DNA of 64,000 nt from Nemertoderma westbladi (GCA_032718475.1 JAUCBJ010002546.1:17176-81175); one strand, 5' to 3'; positions 1 to 10,427 are shown, counted from the stretch's first letter. Program-made: numbers and translations. The notes: generated from the sequence alone by a model not told the origin.

Positions 1-1394
1 GTTAATAGTTCGACAGAAACATGCGACATTGATTCATGCGGTAGTTAATAGTTCGACAGAAACATGCGACATTGATTCATGTGGTAGTTAATAGTTCGAC
101 AGAAACATGCCACATTGATTCATGTGGTAGTTAATAGTTCGACAGAAACATGCGACATTGATTAATGCGGTAGTTAATAGTTCGACAGAAACATGCGAGA
201 TTGATTCATGCGGTAGTTAATAGTTCGACAGAAACATGCGACATTGATTCATGCGGTAGTTAATAGTTCGACAGAAACATGCGACATTGATTCATGTGGT
301 AGTTAATAGTTCGACAGAAACATGCCACATTGATTCATGTGGTAGTTAATAGTTCGACAGAAACATGCGACATTGATTAATGCGGTAGTTAATAGTTCGA
401 CAGAAACATGCGAGATTGATTCATGCGGTAGTTAATAGTTCGACAGAAACATGCGACATTGATTCATGTGGTAGTTAATAGTTCGACAGAAACATGCGAC
501 ATTGATTCATGCAGTAGTTAATAGTTCGACAGAAACATGCAACATTGATTCATGCGGTAGTTAATAGTTTGACAGAAACATGCGACATTGATTCATGCGG
601 TAGTTAATAGTTCGACAGAAACATGCGAGATTGATTCATGCGGTAGTTAATAGTTCGACAGAAACATGCGACATTGATTCATGTGGTAGTTAATAGTTCG
701 ACAGAAACATGCGACATTGATTCATGCGGTAGTTAATAGTTCGACAGAAACATGCGACATTGATTCATGTGGTAGTTAATAGTTCGACAGAAACATGTGA
801 CATTGATTCATGCGGTAGTTAATAGTTCGACAGAAACATGCGACATTGATTCATGCAGTAGTTAATAGTTCGACAGAAACATGCGACATTGATTCATGTG
901 GTAGTTAATAGTTAGACAGAAACATGCGACATTGATTCATGCGGTAGTTAATAGTTCGACAGAAACATGCGACATTGATTCATGTGGTAGTTAATAGTTC
1001 GACAGAAACATGTGACATTGATTCATGCGGTAGTTAATAGTTCGACAGAAACATGCGACATTGATTCATGCGGTAGTTAATAGTTCGACAGAAACATGCG
1101 ACATTGATTCATGCGGTAGTTAATAGTTCGACAGAAACATGCGACATTGATTCATGCGGTAGTTAATAGTTCGACAGAAACATGCGACATTGATTCATGC
1201 GGTAGTTAATAGTTCGACAGAAACATGCGACATTGATTCATGCGGTAGTTAATAGTTCGACAGAAACATGCGACATTGATTCATGCGGTAGTTAATAGTT
1301 CGACAGAAACATGCGACATTGATTCATGCGGTAGTTAATAGTTCGACAGAAACATGCGACATTGATTCATGCGGTAGTTAATAGTTCGACAGAA
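1..1394. repeat. 43-bp satellite array
   Basis: The array has 32 complete 43-bp units plus 18 bp, with no length change that I could find, so all variation is by substitution. A typical unit begins GTTAATAGTTCGACAG and ends CATGCGGTA. It starts exactly at base 1, so it is probably cut by the window edge. Most variants fall at CpG sites: CATGCGGTA/CATGTGGTA/CATGCAGTA, ATGCGACA/ATGTGACA/ATGCAACA, and TTCGACAG/TTTGACAG. Units 1-5 and 6-10 carry the same ordered variants, a 215-bp higher-order repeat. The last nine or so units are nearly uniform, so homogenisation is local. No coding function is seen. Confidence 0.97.
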
Positions 1395-1590
1395 GTATTG
1401 TAACAGTGTGCGACATTATTGCGGCGGTGTACTGAAGTATTGCAGTAGTGCGTGACATTATTGCGGCGGTGTACTGAATTATTGCGGTAGTGCGTGACAT
1501 TATTGCGGCGGTGTACTGAATTATTGCGGTAGTGCGTGACATTATTGCGGCGGTGTACTGAAGTATTATGTTAGTGCGTGAGCGTGACAG
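1392..1590. repeat. 42-bp tandem array following the 43-bp satellite
   Basis: Four full 42-bp units (1392-1433, 1434-1475, 1476-1517, 1518-1559) and a decayed fifth lie directly against the 43-bp array. The shared block is GACATTATTGCGGCGGTG. Parts resemble the neighbouring satellite (TGCG-GACATT, GCGG, CAGAA/CTGAA), so the two may share an origin. On the minus strand the unit reads open as a repeating 14-residue peptide simply because 42 is divisible by three; I do not call that a gene. Confidence 0.9.
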
Positions 1591-1658
1591 TGTTTTGAGG
1601 TGAACATAATTACGTAGCTGCGACCCGATTGTTCTCCCCAACCCTGTACAACGCAAGG

Positions 1659-1881
1659 GGGTGAGTACTAAAAGCCCAAAGACCCAATTATAAAGACCTA
1701 CAAAATCTTGTAACGTGTGTTAACTTTCGTTTATTGTTTGATTCCCCCAACACGCCTCTGTAACCTGATCCTTTACTAACCTGCTCCTTTAAATGGCAAT
1801 CAATGGGACCTAACGCGACTTTACCTCTTTGCTTTGTATAGAACGGGCAGTAAAGTCTGGGTCTTTGTTTTGTACTCACCC
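1659..1881. mobile_element. Small inverted-repeat (MITE-like) element
   Basis: The left end (1659-1686) and the right end (1858-1881) are inverted copies of a sequence beginning GGGTGAGTAC and ending AAAGACCCA, with 4 extra bases in the left arm. The interior is not coding. A 63-codon minus-strand frame covering it has no recognisable features. No clear target-site duplication is visible, so the superfamily is unknown and the element call is tentative. Confidence 0.5.
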
Positions 1882-2222
1882 GACTTGGCCCAGCCCCAGC
1901 AGATTTAGCCTTTAATCTTTTTCCCTATACTGGTAGTGCTAACTGGTCTTGGCCTGGGGATGACTGTAAATGAAATAAATGTATATACATAATAATGTAA
2001 TAAATATAAATATATAATAGTAATATGGCAGAAACCAAGGCATTTACAGTAGAGTATGCATTTGCAATATTGCTATTAAAAATAAAAACCAACACCAGTA
2101 GTGTCCTGAATATAATTATAATTACAAGACGTTTCTATAATACATTACAGTATCACATAACCATCATCAGTGCGATCAACTCACTGTACCAGGCGGCCAA
2201 CCAACAGTACCGGTATTACAGT
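1882..2222. other. AT-rich spacer, no feature seen
   Basis: This is short single-copy-looking DNA between the inverted-repeat element and the 16-bp array. It becomes strongly AT-rich near 1975-2030. A 67-codon plus-strand frame at 2025-2228 runs into the array and has no recognisable domain. Confidence 0.5.
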
Positions 2223-2955
2223 TTGTAGGTCCTATGGGTTGTAGGTCCTATGGGCTGTAGGTCATATGGGTTGTAGGTCATATGGGTTGTAGGTCATATG
2301 GGTTGTAGGTCATATGGGTTGTAAGGTCATATGGGTTGTAGGTCATATGGGTTGTAGGTCATATGGGTTGTAGGCCCTATGGGTTGTAGGTACTGTGGGT
2401 TGTAGGTCCTATGGGTTGTAGGTCATATGGGTTGTAGATCATATGGGTTGTAGGTCATATGGGTTGTAGGTCATATGGGTTGTAGGTCATATGGGTTCTA
2501 GGTCATATGGCTTGTAGGTCATATGGGTTGTAGTTGTAGGTCATATGGGTTGTAGGTCATATGGGTTGTAGGTCTTATGGGCTGTAGGTCATATGGGTTG
2601 TAGGTCCTATGGGTTGTAGGTACTGTGGGTTGTAGGTCCTATGGGTTGTAGGTCATATGGGTTGTAGGTCATATGGGTTGTAGGTCATATGGGTTGTAAG
2701 GTCATATGGGTTGTAGGTCATATGGGTTGTACAGTACAGTAGGTACTGTGGGTTGTAGGTCCTATGGGTTGTAGGTCATATGGGTTGTACAGTACAGTAG
2801 GTACTGTGGGTTGTAGGTCCTATGGGTTGTAGGTCATATGGGTTGTAGGTCATATGGGTTGTAGGTCATATGGGTTATAGGTCCTATGGGTTGTAGTGTA
2901 GGTCCTATGGGTTTTAGCTTTTAGGTCCTACTGTATGGGTTGTAGGTACTGTGGG
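2223..2955. repeat. 16-bp minisatellite
   Basis: About 45 copies of a 16-bp unit TTGTAGGTCATATGGG, with variants GTCCTATGGG and GTACTGTGGG. Occasional one-base insertions and a twice-used TGTACAGTACAGTAGG interruption (near 2730 and 2787) show a longer block was copied. Each main-type unit holds the palindrome CATATG. The frame is not kept, so it is non-coding. Confidence 0.95.
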
Positions 2956-3782
2956 TGTATCCCAATCCCTAAACCCCGTCTGTCAGTAACGAAGCCGCAG
3001 TGTCCGCTACATGTAGGCAACCACAATATTCGGCATTGCTATTTAGAGATAACGAAGACGCGAGTAATACCGTCATTTTAAATGACTAATATTTCGGTAC
3101 AAAGAACTACTGTCCACCGATTCTTCGCCTAGCTTAGCGAACAGCACATTAGGCTACCGTAACCCTAGTGTAAGTAAGGTAACCATTCCGATATCCGCAC
3201 AGATCATGTAACGCAATTCCCATTGAGTTCTATAGCCAGAATCTTTTTGCTAAAGAAACTTTTTTTTTTTGTAGAATAAATGGCCTGCAGGGGGGAGCAA
3301 ATACATGCAACATTCAAATGCCCATATCTCAGCTATTTCCCAAACAAATTCAAATGTTTTAACATATTTGGAATCCTTGCATGATCAGCTTTCTATTGGT
3401 ACCATCAAATCACAATAAGGTTTTAGAATGATTGCACTGTGACCTGTGAAATATCGCCAGAGACACCTTTTTCAAACACTTGTAGCTAAAGATTGAAAGC
3501 AAAAATAAAAATTCTGGCTCACCCACGGAGGAGGAGGGAGGTGAAACTGTCTCTATTTCAAATTTGATGCAATCTCATTAAGATTTGTAGAAAAATTTGG
3601 GGGGGGGGGGGTTTGGGACAGGTACATGAATAACGACACTATATTCCAGGACATATTGTATAATTGTAGATTAAATTATAATTTCAATGAAAAGTACTTT
3701 TTTTGTTTTTTAACACAAAATCTGTGAATTCCCAATTATACAATTACGAATACATTCACCTACCACAATTACCTACAATATA
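2956..3782. other. Degenerate intergenic DNA
   Basis: No gene is seen. The stretch contains a T11 run near 3260, a 13-G homopolymer at 3599-3611 and AT-rich sequence. The last part may belong to the LINE remnant that follows, but nothing can be aligned by eye. Confidence 0.5.
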
Positions 3783-3881
3783 ATTCTATTAAATCGCATC
3801 AGGGATCCCATTGAGAGACTGCACCGTGGAAATCAGAATGGGTTCCGTAAAGGTCGTGGGACCATGGAGACCATTTTGAAG
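3783..3881 (+). pseudogene. LINE (non-LTR) reverse-transcriptase fragment
   Basis: One frame beginning at 3783 reads ILLNRIRDPIERLHRG and continues into NQNGFRKGRGTMETIL. This is the conserved stretch of non-LTR retrotransposon reverse transcriptases around an ILLNR block and a QNGFR-x-GRGT block, which lies upstream of the catalytic YxDD. About 33 codons are preserved; neither the catalytic aspartates nor an endonuclease can be found nearby. It is a short dead fragment. The closest LINE clade cannot be decided from so few residues. Confidence 0.72.
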
Positions 3882-4019
3882 AGTTATCAAAAAAGAAAGA
3901 CAGTGATACAGGCGAGAACAACATTTTAGCGGATGAATTGTTTACCGCAGCACATAGTGTGTCAACGAAATTAAATCTATTCAGAGTATTAGTTTCTTGG
4001 TGTTCTAAGTTGGAAACGG

Positions 4020-5137
4020 ATGCTTATTTTACGAGCTTAACCTATCCCACGGACATTGACTGACACATCAGTTAAGATGCTAGAGATACGTAACTTTGCA
4101 CGAAGTCAATCTTCACCTTACAATTGGGATGATGATGATTTTACGCGACTACAGTATAGGATATACTTCGCTTCACATTAGACAGTGACCCTATACAGAT
4201 TATAGTCGGTCAAAATGCCCCGGAAGCTTTAGAAGTTTTGGAGAAACACCCTCCCCTCATAGACTACTTCCTATGACTGCGTTTGTGGGATGGTTTTGTA
4301 CCGTACACTCAGAAAAGACAATCCATGAAAGAAGCGTCAACATAAATTACATCTCAGAAACTGAACAATTAACAGACGCTTCATTTTCCGACAATGACCA
4401 AGATTATCAAATCACAGTTGACCATGACACAATATTAACCATCAGTGAGTGACATGGATGATGCACTCGATCTAGTGACAGACCATGGCATATGCCTGAA
4501 TCAAGTACAATACACATGGCCCTGCATTAAGAAACTGACTGTCAAGATTATGACAACACTCGTTTAATTGACAGCCAGATAAGAAGGAATGATCCTTTTT
4601 ATCACTTGGATGCACCAACAGGTGTTTGGAACAAATGCTAATGATAAGGGTATGTCAAGATACATGAGACCACGACTCGTTTCATTCCTGATGAAGTAAA
4701 ATATGAGGTACTCTTTTGTGGCGATTAAAGGATCCGCACCTTTTTAATAACCAACCTTTGGCAGAGAAACGGTGCGATCAGCTGAAACAACACCCACTTA
4801 GGAACGAAGCGGCTTACGACCTGTACAAAGTAGGAATAGATAAGTACATAGATAGAGATTACACAGAAAGAGTACTTTAGTAAGTGCACATAAACCAGGC
4901 CACGTACGTGCCGTCTTTGATGGTTCTGCGTTTATAAAGGCCAATCGTGAATTCGGAACTCATGGCTGGACCGAATTTATTTGCTAATTGCCCGGCCTAT
5001 TATTAAGGATGAGGCAATTTGCAATAGCTGTAGCCTCCGATATAGAGGGTATGTTTCTACAAGTGAAACTGTCACTCAAAGATAGCAAAATTCTATCACA
5101 AAATCCGTATTTAAGAAATTTATCAGAACGCCAATAA
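4020..5137 (+). pseudogene. BEL/Pao-type LTR retrotransposon pol remnant (protease-RT)
   Basis: Several broken frames align with the protease-to-RT part of BEL/Pao polyproteins. Near 4190-4220 a frame reads PIQIIVGQNAPEAL, resembling the protease region. From 4719 to 4877 an open frame begins WRLKDPHLFNNQPLAEKRC, the region just before BEL/Pao RT; it ends at TAG (4878). After a shift to the next frame, from 4889 it reads HKPGHVRAVFDGSA, hits TAA at 4985, and continues as RMRQFAIAVASDIEGMF, the motif carrying the first RT catalytic aspartate. The copy fades near 5130, before any YxDD motif, and no integrase is visible. It is old and non-functional. The family is clear from motif order; outer limits are approximate. 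Confidence 0.8.
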
Positions 5138-6223
5138 ATCAAAGAAGGATGGAAAGTTTCTCCCCTTCAACCCCCCTTTTAATCTGCACCACCCCAACCC
5201 AAAGGTGCACAGAGGATTGATGAAAGGCAGGTATTAACAGAAAATTGGTGTTTTAAAAGTAATATATTAGAATTAGATATATTTTAGCAACCCAATTTGT
5301 CAGAAATATTAAACTTACCTTATGCCGACAGCATTGATACTGAAATATAAATTTAGCAGGTCAACACCTAACGAAGTTATCTATCTAATTATTATACGAA
5401 TCTACGAATTCTAATCACGTAATCCCGATTAAATACTCAGCCAATCATTTTGCGAGATAACGCTAACTAAGTGAGAAGTTTCTATACAAAGTGCTAACTC
5501 AAAATAGTGCTAACACCACTCAGAAAATGAATCCTTAATGTCAAATTTATATATTTTTGAGGTCAAAAAGGTATGATCCCACTGTCGCCAATTCAGCAAC
5601 TTTTGGAAAAAAAAAGGCACAGATTCAATGTTTCCTCTAGCGACCAGATTGGGAACTCAAGGTTCACTAGTCCTTTGTGAAAACTACTGACCGTAATGAA
5701 CTTTATTGCCCATAGTGCTAACTTTCGCATTGTTAGCATTCTATAAATGTAGACACGACAGACACACCGATTGAGTTAGTAGTACCCGTACGCTAAGCTC
5801 GCTTACTTTCGTGGCTCGCCCCACAGTATCAAAAATGAACAAAAAACTAGAAAAATCAGCCTTCAAAAAAACTACAGTGGAGCTAAGTGCAACGTCCTGA
5901 ATAAATATTATATTCTAGAAGTACTTGGTTGTCAGACCGGTACCCTTTACCTTGTGCTCCAATTTAGGTTAGTGGCCATCGAAACTTGTTTTTAAAACAA
6001 GTTAACTTCAATAAAAATATATTAGCTACATTTGTTAATTTCTTCCAATAATTAGTTATTAATAAAAAGCAATAATTAATAAAAAAACAGATATATATTT
6101 TATATAAAATATTTGTTCTGAAACGTATGTCATTCTTAAAAGAACTTACCAAAACCTACTGTAGCAAGTATAATAAAAAAAATTGGTACGGATATTGCAC
6201 TACTGTATTAGGCAGACCTTCTA
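5138..6223. other. AT-rich intergenic DNA, nothing recognisable
   Basis: No open frame with coding character, RNA gene or clear repeat was found. Short A and T runs are common. Frames at 5964-6152 (minus) and 6127-6324 (plus) are short and low in complexity, and the second runs into the transposon at 6232. Confidence 0.5.
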
Positions 6224-6231
6224 GTAACAAA
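6224..6231. repeat. 8-bp target-site duplication, left copy
   Basis: GTAACAAA here is repeated exactly at 7420-7427, immediately outside the GGCACTA...TAGTGCC ends of the element between them. Confidence 0.8.
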
Positions 6232-7419
6232 GGCACTAACTATGTTATGGGTACCCACTTTTTGACCATTTATTTGACAATGTTAATGGCTATTATCTTG
6301 AGGTTTTTTGTTTTAGAACATTAATGTCATCTTCTGTTAGACTTAGCTATTGTTTTTTTTTATGGTAGCTAGTGATTTCTTTTAGGTAGCTACTGTTTTT
6401 AAAATTGCAAAACCAAATTTTTGGTACCTAATTTTTAATCAATTTTTTTACCATGTTATTGGATATTATCATGATGTTTTTCGTTCTAGAACATAAATTT
6501 CACCTTCTGAGAGAGGTTACCTTTTTTTTTATTAAGGTAGCTAGTGTTTTCAAAGGTAGCTAGTGATCTTAAAATTACAAAATAATATTTTGGACCATGT
6601 TAATGGATATTATCAAGATGGTTTTTTGTTCTAGAACATAAATTTTTCACCTTCTGAGAGAGGTTAGCTAGTATTTTGTATTATGGTAGCTACCGGTAGT
6701 GTTTTTAAAGGTAGCTAGTGATCTTAAAATTACAAAATAAATTTTGTAGTGCCCCTTTTATTTAGACAATTTCCATATCATCAATATATTCTCGCAATTA
6801 ATGAAAAGATAAATAAATCTAGTAATAAGTAAAATAAGTAAAAACTCTATTTTGACATCTGCCTATATTTTATATAAAATATAAAAAACTAGCTAGTGAA
6901 TAATTACTAGCTACTTTGACTATCAAATAAAAATTACTAGCTACACCATGACTCATAAATTATTCCATGCAAATATATAATTGAGAATTAAATTACCGGT
7001 ATATCTTACATTTACTAGCTAATAAATAGTACTATCTAACACAAAATTAAAAGTACTAGCTACCATCTTACTGTCAGAAGGTCAAATACTTGCTCTAGAT
7101 AAAAAACCTCATAATAAAATACATTTTTACAAGAAAAAAGTTGGTCAAATTTTTTTTAAATTTTTCAATTATAATTTTTTTCACTAGCTAATAAAAAGTA
7201 CTATCTAACACAAAATCAAAATTACTAGCTACCATCGTACTGGCAGAAAGTTAAATATTTGTTCTAGAACAAAAAACCTCATGATAAAAGCCATTTTCAT
7301 ATGAAAAAATTTGTTTATAAAGTGGGTACCCATAACATAGTAGTGCCCAAAGGCACTACTATGTTATGGGTACCCACTTTATATTATGTTATGGGTACCC
7401 ACTATTTATTAGTAGTGCC
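6232..7419. mobile_element. Non-autonomous DNA transposon with GGCACTA ends and internal inverted structure
   Basis: The 1188-bp segment starts GGCACTA and ends TAGTGCC and is flanked by perfect 8-bp direct repeats GTAACAAA. Its halves are roughly inverted copies: the left half carries ATGTTATGGGTACCCAC, TTCTAGAACA and GGTAGCTAGTGAT modules, and the right half carries their complements. Further GTAGTGCC ends at 6746-6753 and 7340-7347, and a GGCACTAC start at 7352, suggest nested or stacked copies. There is no transposase, so it would depend on an enzyme encoded elsewhere. An 8-bp duplication is known for hAT, P and Merlin-like transposons; the ends do not decide between them. Confidence 0.8.
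7316..7383. repeat. 32-bp perfect palindrome with CAAA spacer
   Basis: Arms at 7316-7347 and 7352-7383 are perfect inverted copies separated by four bases. Each arm contains the smaller palindrome GGGTACCC. The structure appears to be two transposon ends placed head to head; a further copy of the end motif follows at about 7385-7402. Such a palindrome could extrude as a cruciform. Confidence 0.93.
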
Positions 7420-7427
7420 GTAACAAA
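7420..7427. repeat. 8-bp target-site duplication, right copy
   Basis: GTAACAAA matches 6224-6231 exactly and abuts the right end of the transposon. Confidence 0.8.
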
Positions 7428-7460
7428 TTTGTATGTTTTAGATTATGTACTGTAGTAGAT

Positions 7461-7922
7461 ATGGATGCTAATTTGAAATGGTTTACAGAACCTATACATT
7501 ACAAGAATGCTGAAAAATGGCTTGCTCAAAGTGGGGATTATCGAGCAACATATATATTAGAAAAAGCAGGTGATACTGACAACAAATATCCAATGTGTTC
7601 TAAAAGTGAATTTGAAGAATGGATTGGGCAAAGGGGATATATCAGTTGTCATTCGAATAGATCAGCTCCTAGTAACTCAGATAGAGAACCAACAAATTGT
7701 AACAATGAACCTCCAGTTAAGATTGGGAATTACCCTGGAATGGTAGTGGATGTCGACACTGAAGAAAAACCCATAGATCCAGAACATCAACATTACATTG
7801 TAAAAATATTGAGTAACTGGCACGAGGCCGAAGCAAAAATCTATAACTACTTGGACCAACAGCTGGCTGATAAAAACAAGCGATGTGCGTCCCATGCACA
7901 GCACCCACACCATCACCCGTAA
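7461..7922 (+). CDS. Unrecognised 153-codon protein or first exon
   Basis: I do not recognise this protein. It begins MDANLKWFTEPIHYKNAEKW; the ATG has a purine at -3 and G at +4, a fair eukaryotic start. The composition is that of an ordinary soluble protein: mixed charge, well-spaced tryptophans (residues 7, 20, 54, 120), no signal peptide and no membrane segment. The middle (about 68-90) is rich in serine, asparagine and proline. The segment about 107-140 (EHQHYIVKILSNWHEAEAK) looks helical, and the C-terminus is histidine-rich (HAQHPHHHP). It starts 34 bp after the transposon's target duplication. Overlapping minus-strand frames look like shadows. It could be a complete small gene or the 5' exon of a larger one; no splice site is decisive. 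Confidence 0.5.
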   Translation: MDANLKWFTEPIHYKNAEKWLAQSGDYRATYILEKAGDTDNKYPMCSKSEFEEWIGQRGYISCHSNRSAPSNSDREPTNCNNEPPVKIGNYPGMVVDVDTEEKPIDPEHQHYIVKILSNWHEAEAKIYNYLDQQLADKNKRCASHAQHPHHHP

Positions 7923-8255
7923 TATACATTTTAGGATAATTTTAAGTAACACACTCCCCAAGATCCAGCCAGGCAAACAGTCGTTTTTATGCAGATCTTA
8001 ATGCACAAATGTTATTATCTATAAGTTAAGGGGTAGCTTCACCCTTTTTAGGATAAAAAATGCAAAAACCTTTTTTTAGTCGATTTTGTGTGCAGAATTT
8101 AATGGCGAATCCGAATATGTAAGTTATGACTTCTCAACATGTTTAGTTTTGGAGATATGACAATTTCACTATGGAATGTTTCCATAAAAGTATGATTATC
8201 ATTATTTTCCCCAAAAAATGTGTTTCCCGACTTAACCAGACCGACTAGAATTTGC
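7923..8255. other. AT-rich non-coding DNA
   Basis: No coding or RNA feature was seen. It is the 3' flank of the 153-codon frame and could be untranslated or intronic sequence. Confidence 0.45.
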
Positions 8256-8795
8256 CGAACATCAAAACTGACACCGGAAATGAAATCAGCGACCCCGAAA
8301 AACCCCATAATGAAAAGGTTAGCTAGAATGTGTGTTTTTGTATGTTGACAAGCATTCGAACAGACAAAAAAACTGACAAGACAGACACCGACAAACAGCC
8401 AAACTGACAGATAGACAGACAAAATTAAACCAAAAATCAAAACTGACACCGGAAATGAAATTTGCGACATGGAAAACCCCCAAAGAGAAACTTTTAGATA
8501 TTTTGCGTGTTTTATTATATTTTAACGGACAAACCAACAGACAGACATATTCCAACAGACAACGAGACAGACAGAGTTGATTTGTCCAAATTTGACATCA
8601 CTTGACATCAAAACTTACATCAGAATTGAAATCTGCGACTACGAAAACCCCCATAGTGAAAATTTCAGCTGTCTGCTTCCTTAAAATCATTCATAAATGA
8701 CTATTTTAATTAATTCATATCGGCAGTCGCATAGAGACTGACCAATTTGCGCGGGAAGGTTCAAACTTTAAAAGCATTTCACTAGGAATATTTTT
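8256..8795 (+). repeat. Dispersed 160-190 bp repeat family with GACA-rich tracts, plus-oriented copy
   Basis: Three diverged units share AAACTGACACCGGAAATGAA, a GCGAC block and an AAAACCCCCAT-like block (near 8263-8310, 8440-8485 and 8610-8660). They are separated by CAGACAGAC-rich stretches. The region ends with TTTAAAG-like sequence and a GCGGGAAGGTTC segment near 8750-8780. The same series occurs inverted at about 16740-17225 on the other side of the LTR element. Minus-strand frames across it read a recurring DFISGVSF-like peptide, but the frames are broken, so I treat it as a repeat. Confidence 0.7.
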
Positions 8796-8820
8796 TCTCG
8801 TTTTTTGCTTCACGCAAAAT

Positions 8821-9075
8821 CTATCTACTTCGTCATTTTTTATTCAATTCGTTTGAAACTAGTAGAGAGATTTTGAAATTTTCAGTGTAGGTTATGTTTT
8901 GGGCCGATAATGTGAAAAAATATCGGCCCGAAATAAAGTACATTTTATTTTTTAGTTTATATTACACGTCTGATCAAAATTTGAAAATTCTGTCTATAAC
9001 TTTTATTGGTCAATATGTCAACACCATTCACTGTAAATTTCAAAGGAATTGATTGAAAAATGACGGAGTAGATAG
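8821..9075. repeat. Foldback element with nested hairpin
   Basis: The 38-bp arms 8821-8858 and 9038-9075 are inverted copies matching at 34 positions (CTATCTACTT / CTATCTACTC starts). In the centre, GGGCCGATA at 8901-8909 pairs perfectly with TATCGGCCC at 8921-8929 around an 11-base loop. No coding capacity. It may be a remnant of a foldback transposon; no target duplication was found. Confidence 0.7.
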
Positions 9076-9475
9076 GTTTAGAAAAATGAAAATGCTACCC
9101 TTTTTTTCAGATAAATCTGAATAAAATTGGAGGGAAATTCAAATTTATATTTTTGCCATAAAAAATATCATAAGAACTTACTAATACATACACAGATAAT
9201 GCATTATTTCAATGCCTATATTCTATATACAAACAAAACTCTTGCAATCCTCCAAAAACTGGAGGTGTCTCCAAAAAGGTAAAGCCCCCCCGTAAATTTA
9301 AAAATAAAACATGTATTACATGATGTTAAATAACGTGGAACATATTTTCATTATGCTCTCGATTCTTTATTAAATAAAATATCTCGAGTAGGGGCCTATA
9401 GTGAAAATAATGTTATATTTACCATGCAATAAATAACTAATTCTTTTACAAAAAGAAAGTATTATTTTTTATCCA
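9076..9475. other. AT-rich non-coding DNA
   Basis: No gene, RNA or repeat structure was recognised. Confidence 0.45.
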
Positions 9476-9616
9476 ACTTTTTTATCCGCATTTTCGAGGA
9501 ATAATAGAACATTTTTAAAAGAGTTCTACATTTTTTCCCATGTAGTAAATAATTATTTTGTCCGCATATGCGGACAAAAAATTATTTTATGTCCGCATTT
9601 TCGCGGATAAAAAAGT
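9476..9616. repeat. 141-bp palindromic element with 14-bp perfect terminal inverted repeats
   Basis: The ends ACTTTTTTATCCGC (9476-9489) and GCGGATAAAAAAGT (9603-9616) are perfect inverses. A separate 24-bp perfect palindrome centred on CATATG occupies 9556-9579, built from TTTTGTCCGCA and its complement, and the TCCGCA motif recurs inside. This is typical of a small foldback or MITE remnant. No target duplication is evident. Confidence 0.75.
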
Positions 9617-10300
9617 GAATTTTTAAAAGAATAATTATTATTTTGTTAGTTTCTCTTTATAGAAGGAAATTAGGCGTACATAAAATCCCGCCTTTTGCTG
9701 TTATATACATTAATGTTAATGTTAAAAATAAAACCAAAACATTAGTAAAATAGAGGAGTTAAAATAAAGCAAAGTCCCATTCCCATGTAATGAATAGTAG
9801 CCTTTATTATCACCGTATTACAATTAATATTCTTACCAATGTCTGTCTCCCTTTTGAAAGTTATTTTGAAATACCGGTATTTCTCTTATTTACGAATTAT
9901 ACTGTTAACCACATAACCAGCTGTTCAGTGTTCATTCTGATACCACACATTCACATTTATTTTCAATTAGATTTACCTGAAATCATTCACGAGTTTAGTA
10001 TCGGTAGTCACAAGGCTAATTATGTCTAATTGATTTACCAACATATTTTCCAACTGTCTATCACATTCCCACATTATTTCCCAGCATATCACTACGCCAT
10101 GCGTGTAGGCCCTACGTTTCGGTATTTCTAAATAATGCCTAAATATAGAAATGACGTCTTTTGAAATTGTAATTTTAGGAAAAAATTAATATCTGAAAAA
10201 ATGGATTTGGGGCCGACCTTAAGGTACTTGAAAGCAACTTCGTTTAATGCAACTTCGGAAAAGATTAATATTTATTTTATGGGGTCCAAAAAATTTTGCA
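9617..10300. other. AT-rich non-coding DNA
   Basis: A 79-codon plus-strand frame at 9790-10029 has no recognisable domain and the base composition of its surroundings. Nothing else was seen. Confidence 0.45.
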
Positions 10301-10308
10301 ATTGGTGT

Positions 10309-10336
10309 GGGAGGGGTTAGGGGTAGGGGCAGGGGG
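10309..10336 (+). other. G-quadruplex motif upstream of the LTR element
   Basis: Five G-runs of 3, 4, 4, 4 and 5 guanines are separated by loops A, TTA, TA and CA. This meets the usual G3+N1-7 quadruplex rule with very short loops. It lies 92 bp before the 5' LTR. It includes TTAGGGG but is not a telomeric array. Confidence 0.85.
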
Positions 10337-10427
10337 ATTTATAATTTCACTAAAAACACTACTAGTCCCTCAATCTTGGTTTAAATTTCTTGAAATCAAT
10401 TTTTTTGATTCAGTATGATCTACTCTA

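Noticed and set aside
1378-1656. Minus-strand frame with a repeated YTAAIMSRT-like peptide
   Set aside because: It is the translation of the 42-bp array, which is open only because 42 is divisible by three.
1688-1879. 63-codon minus-strand frame
   Set aside because: It coincides with the small inverted-repeat element and has no domain or homologue that I recognise.
8099-8555. Minus-strand frames with DFISGVSF-like repeats
   Set aside because: Frames are short and broken and follow a dispersed DNA repeat that also occurs, diverged and frameshifted, at 16740-17225.
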